From: Frankia sp. QA3
GTDB lineage: Bacteria > Actinomycetota > Actinomycetes > Frankiales > Frankiaceae
NCBI RefSeq assembly: GCF_000262465.1
Contig: NZ_CM001489.1
Coordinates: 1,718,884 to 1,782,883, forward strand
Direction: 5' to 3'
Length of the DNA: 64,000 nucleotides
Below are positions 42,538 through 49,594 of the stretch, one piece after another. Under the pieces are notes generated by a model. The model ran no database searches. It saw nothing but the letters and a program-made list of their open reading frames with translations, and was not told the origin of the DNA. How positions within the stretch are numbered: the stretch's first letter is position 1; each line of letters opens with the position of its first letter. The translations under genes and the position numbers were made by a program.

Positions 42538-42655
42538 ATCGGGGGGCCGGCGAGACTCGTCACGCGCCCCGACGGTCCTGTTGAGGCGCGGTGATCCGCG
42601 ACCTGCGCAGGCATGAGCGCCCCTCCTGCTCTGGGACGATCCTGCGGAGTGACTT

Positions 42656-45448
42656 TTGAGTCAACACATCGTTTTCCTGCTCCTCGGCCTCGGCAACGGT
42701 GCGGTGTTCGGTGCCCTCGCGCTCGCGCTCACCATCACCTACCGAAGCTCGGGGATCATCAACTTCGCGACGGGCAGCATCGCGCTGCTCGCCGCGTACA
42801 TCTACGCCTACCTGCGCTCCGGCGAGTTGATCATTCTGCTCCCCGGCCTGCCGACGACCGTCGACATCGGCGGTGACTTACCGATGGGTGCCGCACTGCC
42901 GATCGCGGTGCTGCTCTCCGCCCTGCTCGGCCTCGGGCTTCACCTGCTGATCTTCCGGCCGCTGCGCAACGCCCCGCCGGTCGCGAAGGCGGTGGCCTCG
43001 CTCGGCGTCTCGCTGGTCATCACGGCCCTGATCGCCGCGCGGATGGGTACCACCGCCGTCGCGGTCGACCCGATCTACCCGACCGACCTGTGGAAGGCCG
43101 GCTCGATCAACGTCCCGGGCGACCGGGTCTACCTGGCGATCACCGTGCTCGTGCTCGCCGCCGCGGTGTCGCTGGTGTTCGCCCGCACCCGCTTCGGCCT
43201 CGCCACCCGCGCGACGGCGTCGAGCGAGAAGGGCGCCTACGTCAGCGGCATCTCCCCGGACCGGGTCGCCGCCGGCAACTGGATGATCTCCTCGGCGGCG
43301 GCCGGCCTGGTCGGCATCCTCATCGCGCCGATCGTCCCGCTGATCCCCGTCTCCTACACCCTGTTCATCGTTCCCGCCCTGGCGGCGGCGATCATGGGCC
43401 GGTTCCAGCACGTCCTGTGGGCGACGATCGCCGGCATCGTCATCGGTGCCCTCCAGTCCGAGGCCCAGTACCTGCAGAACAGCTACGACTGGCTGCCGTC
43501 GTCCGGCCTGCCGGAGCTGGTCCCGCTCGTCCTGATCCTCATCGTCCTCGTGGTGCGCGCGCAGCCGCTGCCCGGCCGTGGAGCGGTCATCACCCGCAAC
43601 CTCGGCCGTGCTCCTCGACCACACAACGTGGTGCTTCCGACCATCGTTCCGACCGTGCTCGGTGTCGTGGGCCTCATCGCGTTCACCGGCGATCTGCGCG
43701 ACGGGCTGATCTCCACGTTCGTCTACGCCGTCATCGCGCTGTCGGTCGTGGTCGTCACCGGCTACGCCGGGCAGGTGTCGTTCGCGCAGCTCCCGCTGGC
43801 CGGGGTCGCGGCGTTCCTGGTCGGGCCGATCTCCGAGCACCTGCACATCGCCTTCCCCTTCGCGCCGATCGTCGCCGCGCTCGGCGCGACCGTCGTCGGC
43901 GTGGTGATCGGCCTGCCCGCGCTGCGCATCCGTGGGCTGACGGTCGCGGTGGTGACTTTCGCGCTGGCGTTCGCGCTGGAAGCGCTGTGGTTCCGCAACC
44001 TCGACTTCGTCGGCTCCTCCGGCGCGGCGGTGCCCACCCCGGAGATCTTCGGGTGGGACCTCGGCGTCGGCAGCGGCTCGGACTTCCCCCGGGTGACGTT
44101 CGGGGTGGTCTGCCTGCTCGTGCTCGTGCTCGTCGGGCTCGGCGTCGCCTGGCTGCGCACCAGCACGCTGGGATCGCAGATGCTCGCCGTGCGCGCCAAC
44201 GAGCGCTCCGCCGCCGCGGCCGGCGTCAACGTGGTGCGGGTCAAGCTCGCCGCGTTCGCGCTGGGGGCGTTCATCGCCGGCATCGGCGGGGCGCTGCTGG
44301 CCTACAAGTTCGGCAACGTCACCAACGACCCGTTCACCGCCATCATCGGGCTGACCTTCTTCGGCACGGTCTACCTGGCGGGCACCACCTCGGTCTCCGG
44401 CGGCATCCTCGCCGGGGTCACCGTCGTCAACGGGCTGGTCTACGCCCTCGTCGACAAGGTCGTCTCCACCGGGGTCTGGTACGAGGCGGTGGCGGCGCTG
44501 CTGCTGATCCTCACCGTCATCCTCAACCCCGAGGGCATCGTCGGCCCCGCCCACCAGGTGCTCGAACGCCGCCGCTCGCGGGCTGGGGGCGCCCGTCCCG
44601 ACGCGCTCGTCGCGCCCGAGGACGCCGTCGTCGCGCAGGCCGGCGAGATCGTCGCCGACGCCGCGGCGGCGACCTCGGTGCCGGCGGTTGCCTTCGGCGA
44701 CGGGGACGAGCCCGTGCTGACCGTGCGCGATCTCACCGTCCGCTACGGCGGTGTGCTCGCCGTCGACAACCTGTCCCTGTCCGTGCCGCCGGGGCGGATC
44801 GTCGGCCTCATCGGCCCGAACGGCGCCGGCAAGACGACGGCGATCGACGCGATCAGCGGGTTCGCCCGGGCCACCGGCAGCGTGGCGCTCGCCGAGCAGG
44901 ACCTGTCGGTGCTGCGCCCGCACGAGCGGGTCCGCGCCGGGCTCGGCCGGACCTTCCAGGCCATCGAGCTCTACGAGGACCTCAGCGTCCGGGAGAACGT
45001 CAGCGTCGGGCTGACCGCGGGCGCCTCGCGTCGCGAGGCAGGCAGCTCCCGTTCCGACGAGGTCGCGGCGACCCTCGCCCTGCTGCGGCTCACCGCGGTC
45101 GCGGACCGTCCCGCCGGTGAGCTCTCCCAGGGCCAGCGCCAGCTCGTCTCCATCGCCCGGGCGCTCGTCGGGCGGCCCCGCGTGCTGCTGCTCGACGAAC
45201 CCGCGGGCGGCCTCGACACGGTCGAGAGCCACTGGCTCGGCCAGCGGCTGCGCGACATCCGCGCCAGCGGCGTCACGATCCTCATGGTCGAACACGACAT
45301 GAGCCTCGTGCTCAGCCTCTGCGACGAGATCCACGTGCTCGACTTCGGCAAGGTCATCGCGCACGGCACCCCGGCGGACATCCGGAGCCATCCCGCGGTC
45401 GCCCAGGCCTATCTCGGCAGCACCCACGCGGAGGAGGTGTCGGCATGA
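42656..45448 (+). CDS. Fused LivH-LivM-LivG: ABC importer double permease plus ATPase
   Basis: A single 930-residue polypeptide. Residues about 1-310 are a LivH-type permease (GNGAVFGALALALTITYRSSGIINFATG). About 325-640 is a LivM-type permease (TGYAGQVSFAQ, GLPALRIRGLTVAVVTFA). After a linker, about 690-930 is a LivG-type ATPase with Walker A GPNGAGKTT near 720, signature LSQGQRQL near 822, Walker B LLLDEPAGGLD and a switch His (MVEHDM). The three are usually separate genes. The TTG start at 42656 follows GGAG. The next gene overlaps by four bases and supplies the second ATPase. Substrate is unlikely to be simple amino acids given the context. Confidence 0.88.
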   Translation: MSQHIVFLLLGLGNGAVFGALALALTITYRSSGIINFATGSIALLAAYIYAYLRSGELIILLPGLPTTVDIGGDLPMGAALPIAVLLSALLGLGLHLLIFRPLRNAPPVAKAVASLGVSLVITALIAARMGTTAVAVDPIYPTDLWKAGSINVPGDRVYLAITVLVLAAAVSLVFARTRFGLATRATASSEKGAYVSGISPDRVAAGNWMISSAAAGLVGILIAPIVPLIPVSYTLFIVPALAAAIMGRFQHVLWATIAGIVIGALQSEAQYLQNSYDWLPSSGLPELVPLVLILIVLVVRAQPLPGRGAVITRNLGRAPRPHNVVLPTIVPTVLGVVGLIAFTGDLRDGLISTFVYAVIALSVVVVTGYAGQVSFAQLPLAGVAAFLVGPISEHLHIAFPFAPIVAALGATVVGVVIGLPALRIRGLTVAVVTFALAFALEALWFRNLDFVGSSGAAVPTPEIFGWDLGVGSGSDFPRVTFGVVCLLVLVLVGLGVAWLRTSTLGSQMLAVRANERSAAAAGVNVVRVKLAAFALGAFIAGIGGALLAYKFGNVTNDPFTAIIGLTFFGTVYLAGTTSVSGGILAGVTVVNGLVYALVDKVVSTGVWYEAVAALLLILTVILNPEGIVGPAHQVLERRRSRAGGARPDALVAPEDAVVAQAGEIVADAAAATSVPAVAFGDGDEPVLTVRDLTVRYGGVLAVDNLSLSVPPGRIVGLIGPNGAGKTTAIDAISGFARATGSVALAEQDLSVLRPHERVRAGLGRTFQAIELYEDLSVRENVSVGLTAGASRREAGSSRSDEVAATLALLRLTAVADRPAGELSQGQRQLVSIARALVGRPRVLLLDEPAGGLDTVESHWLGQRLRDIRASGVTILMVEHDMSLVLSLCDEIHVLDFGKVIAHGTPADIRSHPAVAQAYLGSTHAEEVSA

Positions 45449-46473
45449 CCGCGACGAACGAGCCGACCGCGACGAAGGACGCGGCGGCGACCGGCAAGCC
45501 GGCAGCGGCGACTGAGCCGGCAGTGACGACTGAGCCGGCAGCGACGACTGAGCCGGCAGTGACGACTGAGCCGGCAGCGGTGACCGAGCCGGCAGTGACG
45601 ACCGAGCCGGCCCTGGTGAAGGAGCCGGCCGCGTCGGACCCGGTGACGGGCGCCGGCACGTCCGCTCCCGCCACCACCCCTGGCGCCGCGGCCGTCAGCG
45701 CCGCGCCCGCTCCCGGTACCGCCGCGGCCGCCGGTGGGGACGGGGCGGGCGCCGCCACGCCGCTGCTGGACGTGCGCGGGCTGGAGGCCGGCTACGGCGC
45801 GGTGCGAGTGGTCCGCTCGTTGGACCTGACCGCCGACGGCGGGACCGTGCTGGGCGTTCTCGGCCCGAACGGCTCCGGCAAGACCACGATGATGATGACC
45901 CTCGCCGGGCTGCTGCCGCGGCTGGGCGGCGAGGTGCTGGTGGACGGCACGCCCGTGCCCGGGGGACGGCCGGCGGCGGCGAACCGGGCCGGCATCGTGC
46001 TCGTCCCCGACGACCGGGCGCTGTTCCCCGATCTCGACGTCCGGGAGAACCTCGTCGTGGCGCGGCGTTCCGGCGGTTACAGCCTGGACGACGTCGTGGA
46101 ACTGTTCCCGAGCCTGGGCAAGCGGCTGGGCGTTGCGGCGGGTGCGCTGTCCGGCGGGGAGCAGCAGATGCTCGCCGTCGCCCGCGCGCTCGTCCAGAAG
46201 CCGCGCGTGCTGCTCATCGACGAGATGAGCATGGGCCTCGCGCCGGTGATCGTCGAGGGGCTGCTGCCCGTGGTCCGCCGGATCGCCGACGAGACCGGGG
46301 CCGTCGTCATCCTCGTCGAGCAGCACGTCCAGCTCGCGCTGGAGGTCGCCGACCAGGCCGTCGTGCTCGTCCACGGCGAGGTCGTCCGCAGCGGCCCGGC
46401 CGCCGACCTCGCCGCCGACCGCTCGGGCCTCGAGGCCGCCTACCTGGGAGCCGAGGCGGGCGCCTCCGCCTGA
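45445..46473 (+). CDS. livF: LivF-type ABC ATPase with repetitive N-terminal tail
   Basis: A 342-residue protein. Residues 105-335 are a LivF-type ATPase: Walker A GPNGSGKTT near 140, PDDRALFPDLDVRENL, signature LSGGEQQMLAVARAL, Walker B VLLIDEMSMGLAP and switch LVEQHVQ. Residues 1-100 are an unusual disordered tail of repeated T-E-P-A-V-T/A units plus Ala/Pro-rich sequence. Normal LivF proteins start close to the cassette. The ATG overlaps the stop of the fused permease-ATPase (ATGA). Confidence 0.88.
   Translation: MTATNEPTATKDAAATGKPAAATEPAVTTEPAATTEPAVTTEPAAVTEPAVTTEPALVKEPAASDPVTGAGTSAPATTPGAAAVSAAPAPGTAAAAGGDGAGAATPLLDVRGLEAGYGAVRVVRSLDLTADGGTVLGVLGPNGSGKTTMMMTLAGLLPRLGGEVLVDGTPVPGGRPAAANRAGIVLVPDDRALFPDLDVRENLVVARRSGGYSLDDVVELFPSLGKRLGVAAGALSGGEQQMLAVARALVQKPRVLLIDEMSMGLAPVIVEGLLPVVRRIADETGAVVILVEQHVQLALEVADQAVVLVHGEVVRSGPAADLAADRSGLEAAYLGAEAGASA
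45494..45614 (+). repeat. In-frame 18-bp repeats encoding T-E-P-A units
   Basis: About seven imperfect copies of ACTGAGCCGGCAGTGACG encode the LivF N-terminal tail. Confidence 0.85.
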
Positions 46474-46507
46474 CCCCCGCATTCTTTCTGGCCCGCATCC
46501 CGCACCA

Positions 46508-46550
46508 ACGCCCGGTCCGTGAGCCGTATGGGCCACGGACCGGGCGTCCT
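46508..46550. terminator. Hairpin terminator or attenuator (14-bp perfect stem)
   Basis: ACGCCCGGTCCGTG pairs with CACGGACCGGGCGT around a 12-nt loop and is followed by CCTTTGT. It sits between LivF and the second binding protein, so it may set a different expression level for the binding protein. Confidence 0.75.
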
Positions 46551-46582
46551 TTGTAGCGAACAGAGAACTAGGGAGCACTGAC

Positions 46583-47890
46583 GTGCGCTTGTTACCGCTT
46601 CGTTCGTCGACGGCCGGCCGGTTGCCCGCGCGGCCGCGTACCCGCACCGCGCTGACCGGCGTTCTGCTCGCCACCTCGCTGGTGGCCGCCGCCTGCGGTT
46701 CCAGTGGCAGTGGCGGTGGCGACAAGGGCGGGTCGACGAAGGCCGACTCGGCCCTGCTCGGCCCGGCCAAGGCCGCCACGGGTACCCCGGTGAAAATCGG
46801 CTGGGTCGGCACCGGCCGTACCCAGGCGGTGGACGCCTCGGCGGAGGAGAGGTCGGCGCAGGCCGTCGTCGACTACGCCAACGCCCACCTCGGCGGACTG
46901 CGCGGGCATCCAATCCAACTCGTCGCCTGTGAGGACAAATCCGTCCCCGCGGACGCCCAGGCGTGCGGCAACACGTTCGTCCGGGAAAAGGTCTCCGCCG
47001 TGGCCGGCGGCAGCCCGGGGCAGGCCGACCCCTGGATCAAGATCGTTTCTCCCGCCGGGATTCCGACGGTGCTGAACCTCGTCGCGACGCAGGTCGCCCT
47101 GACGACGAAGAACGTGTTCCTGCTCGGCAACCCGCTCGGGCCGTTCGGGACCGCCGCGGCGTACGCGCGCGAGGCGAAGCTGTCCAGCGCGGTCGTGCTC
47201 GTCATCGACGTGCCCGCGGCCAGCGGACCGGCCAAGGCCCTGTCGCCGATCTTCTTCGCCAATGCGGGAAGCAAGGCCAAGGTCATCGCGATCCCGCCGG
47301 GTACCGCGGACATGACCCCGCAGATCCAGTCCGCGCAGAAGGACAAGCCCGCGCAGTACCACGTCACGGGTGACCCGACCTTCTGCGCCAGCGCGATCAA
47401 GGCGATCAAGGCCCTCGGCATCAAGGCGACGATCACCGCGCTGGACCGCTGCGTCGGCTCGGACAAGGGCGCCTCGATCCCCGGTGGCTTCGAGGGCGTG
47501 AAGATCATGGGGCAGGCCAACCAGGACCCGACCACCGCCGAGTACAAGCTGTACTCGGCGGTGATCGACGCCTACGGCAAGGGGCTGAAGATCAACGACT
47601 CGTACACCGTCAGTGGTTTCCAGGGCATGCTCGGCCTCATCCGTGTGGTCAACTCCGTCGCGGGTACCGACGTGACCCCGGCGGCGATCACGAAGGCCGT
47701 CCAGACCGCGCAGCCCACCGCCTACCCGCTCGGCGGCGGAGCGACCTTCCAGTGCAACGGCAAGGCGAGCCCGGTGTCGGCGAACATCTGCTCGACGACC
47801 GGTTTCGTCGCCGACGCCTCGAAGACCGCGGAGCTGTCGAACTTCCGCACCATCGACGCCACCGGCATCTACAAGCTCGGCGCGAACTGA
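46583..47890 (+). CDS. ABC transporter substrate-binding lipoprotein (Liv-type), copy 2
   Basis: A 435-residue lipoprotein. An Arg-rich start and the hydrophobic segment GVLLATSLVAAAC give lipobox C38, followed by a Ser/Gly linker. The mature protein (PVKIGWVGTGRTQAVDA, IPPGTADMTPQIQ, ITALDRCVGSDKGASIPGGFEG, PTAYPLGGGATFQCNGKA) is nearly colinear with the copy at 39742. GTG 46583 was chosen as the start with an Arg-rich N-region. It is the last gene of the transporter operon and is followed by a bidirectional hairpin. Confidence 0.9.
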   Translation: MRLLPLRSSTAGRLPARPRTRTALTGVLLATSLVAAACGSSGSGGGDKGGSTKADSALLGPAKAATGTPVKIGWVGTGRTQAVDASAEERSAQAVVDYANAHLGGLRGHPIQLVACEDKSVPADAQACGNTFVREKVSAVAGGSPGQADPWIKIVSPAGIPTVLNLVATQVALTTKNVFLLGNPLGPFGTAAAYAREAKLSSAVVLVIDVPAASGPAKALSPIFFANAGSKAKVIAIPPGTADMTPQIQSAQKDKPAQYHVTGDPTFCASAIKAIKALGIKATITALDRCVGSDKGASIPGGFEGVKIMGQANQDPTTAEYKLYSAVIDAYGKGLKINDSYTVSGFQGMLGLIRVVNSVAGTDVTPAAITKAVQTAQPTAYPLGGGATFQCNGKASPVSANICSTTGFVADASKTAELSNFRTIDATGIYKLGAN

Positions 47891-47911
47891 CCCGTTCGTG
47901 AGCTGACCGCC

Positions 47912-47948
47912 GAGGGCGTGGGCCGCGTGACCCGCGGTTCACGCCCTC
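47912..47948. terminator. Bidirectional hairpin between convergent genes
   Basis: GAGGGCGTG pairs with CACGCCCTC, with further GC pairing inside the loop. It overlaps the stop codon of the GntR gene. Confidence 0.7.
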
Positions 47949-48792
47949 AGGCGAGCAGGTCGAGGGCAGCGGCGTTGCGGCCGCCCCCGTCGAGGTAGGC
48001 GGCACCGGCCCGCAGATGGCGCCGCCACAACGCCTGCGCGCCGGCGGCGTCCCGTTCCTCGACCAGATCGACCAGGGCGTGATGCGCCCGGACGGTCGCC
48101 CGCTCGGTGTCGGCCTGCACCGACGTCCCGAGGTCGCTCTCGACCGCGGACCAGGTGGAGCGGTCGACGATCTCCCTGAGCATGCCGATGAGCAGCTCGA
48201 GGGTGTCGTTGCCCGCCAACCGGACGACGAGGGCGTGGAAGTCGTTGTGCAGCCGGACCGTCTCGGCCGGATCGGCACCGTGGCGCTCCAGCGCCGCGCG
48301 CAGCAGGCTCAGGTCGGCGCGGGTGCGCCGGCGCGCCAGCAGCCCCGCGACCGGCGGCTCCAGGTACAGCCTCGCCTCCCACACGTCGGCGACGGTCGTG
48401 CCGCGATGCTCCAGCACCAGCCCGGCGTAGCGGGCCGCGACCTGCGGGCTCGGCGTCTGCACCCGCGCCCCGCCGCCCGCGCCGCGGCGCACCGTGATCA
48501 GCGACTCCGCCTCCAGGATGCGCAACGCCTCCCGCAGCGTCGGCCGGGACACCCCGTACTGCGCGACGAGCAGTGCCTCCGTCGGCAGCGCCTGCCCCTC
48601 GACCAGCTCGCCGCGCACGATGCGCTGGCGCAGGTCGGCCGAGACCAGCTCGGCCATCTTCGGCACCCGCATCCGCTGCCCCACGACGCCGACCCCACCA
48701 GCGCCGACCCCACCAGCGCCGACCCCACCAGCGCCGACCCCACCAGCGTTGCCGGCGACACCCGCGCCCGCGTCCGGCTCGGCTGCTGGCAT
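47947..48792 (-). CDS. GntR/FadR-type transcriptional regulator
   Basis: A 281-residue protein. The winged-helix domain at about residues 40-110 (ELVSADLRQRIVRGELVEGQALPTEALLVAQYGVSRPTLREALRILEAESLITVRRGAGGG) is followed by an FCD helical effector domain (WEARLYLEPPVAGLLA, HNDFHALVVRLAGNDTLELL, RAHHALVDLVEERD). FCD regulators typically sense carboxylates or acyl-CoA. ATG 48792 follows AAGGAGA. Residues 14-35 are a V-G-A-G-G repeat encoded by a 15-bp minisatellite. It may control the adjacent transporter. Confidence 0.9.
   Translation of the reverse strand: MPAAEPDAGAGVAGNAGGVGAGGVGAGGVGAGGVGVVGQRMRVPKMAELVSADLRQRIVRGELVEGQALPTEALLVAQYGVSRPTLREALRILEAESLITVRRGAGGGARVQTPSPQVAARYAGLVLEHRGTTVADVWEARLYLEPPVAGLLARRRTRADLSLLRAALERHGADPAETVRLHNDFHALVVRLAGNDTLELLIGMLREIVDRSTWSAVESDLGTSVQADTERATVRAHHALVDLVEERDAAGAQALWRRHLRAGAAYLDGGGRNAAALDLLA
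48691..48750. repeat. 15-bp in-frame tandem repeat, 4 copies, inside the GntR gene
   Basis: Units of GACCCCACCAGCGCC encode V-G-A-G-G on the minus strand near the GntR N-terminus. Confidence 0.9.
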
Positions 48793-48972
48793 GCGCGTCT
48801 CCTTCGTGGGGCGGATCTCCACGCTACCGGCCCGGTGCGCACCGGACCGGTACATCGACCTTCAGGTCACCGGGTCGGGGGGCGGCGGGGAAGTGATGGC
48901 CGTGTGGCGGTGACGGCCTGGGTGGGTCTGAGCGGGGGCCGACGCAGGCCGGCGGCCGGCTCGGGCGCGGTG

Positions 48973-48990
48973 CCCGGTTCCGCGGAACAC
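48973..48990. repeat. Dispersed repeat centred on TTCCGCGGAA (copy 3)
   Basis: CCCGGTTCCGCGGAACAC matches the copy at 16013. It abuts the truncated end of an ISL3-like transposase remnant. The 48793-49594 gap otherwise holds the two remnants listed next. Confidence 0.7.
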
Positions 48991-49019
48991 CACGACCGCC
49001 AGGGCTGGGGTCGGAGACA

Positions 49020-49169
49020 GGTCGGATCGGCGTCCAGCACCACCAGACCCTGTCCGCCGCCGACGTCGGGATCGCGGGTGACGTCGAGGACGTGCATGCT
49101 CTCCACGCCGGACAACGCATCGGTCCGAGCCCACCACGACACGCCAGGACCACACTGACAGTGACGCAC
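49020..49169 (-). pseudogene. ISL3-family transposase N-terminal remnant
   Basis: Reading leftward from 49169, the frame gives CxCGPGVSWWARTDALSGVE followed by SMHVLDVTRDPDVGGGQGLVV. I recognise this as the start of actinobacterial ISL3-type transposases (cysteine-rich start, then the 'HVLDV' strand). Similarity stops about 50 codons in, and no zinc-finger or DDE region follows. It is a decayed fragment. The identification is from memory of the family. Confidence 0.5.
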
Positions 49170-49306
49170 GCGAGGACTCCTCTCGATTCAGCCGCCTGGT
49201 CATGCTGATCTTGGAAGGCCTTGCTCCGTCTCGCCCTCGCGCCACGCCGTGGCCCCGGACGCCGCGAGACGGCTCACCCAGGCTCCTCTACGAGAGCCGA
49301 AGAATT

Positions 49307-49471
49307 CGGCCCCGCCACGCCGCGGTGGCGGCGCACCTCCACGAGCGCGATGGCGACCTGGCGATGGCGGCACGGCTGTACGCCGAGGCGGCCCACCAGG
49401 CACCCAACCTCGCCGAGCGCGACCACCTGACGCGCCAGGCCGCCCGGCTCAACGCCCGCCGGTGTCGTTGA
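49307..49471 (+). pseudogene. C-terminal fragment of an ECF-type sigma factor
   Basis: The frame reads RHAAVAAHLHERDGDLAMAARLYAEAA followed by HQAPNLAERDHLTRQAARLNA. This resembles the C-terminal TPR-like extension of ECF42-type sigma factors. The sigma-2 and sigma-4 regions are absent upstream, and the frame there is unrelated. It is probably a leftover from a deletion. Confidence 0.5.
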
Positions 49472-49594
49472 CGGGGCGCGCTCGGATTTGCCCGCGGGAC
49501 GTGGCGCGGCCCCGTGGCCAGAGCGGTCGCCTCCCAATGAGTAGGCGGGTCGAGACCAGCTGCACGACGCGTTGCCGGCGGGGGAAGTCGCAGG

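Noticed and set aside
42878..45427. An 849-codon open frame antisense to the fused Liv transporter, and similar long antisense frames elsewhere
   Set aside because: In DNA this rich in GC, opposite-strand frames stay open by codon bias. The translation is His/Asp/Arg-rich with no family motif, while the sense strand encodes a clear transporter.
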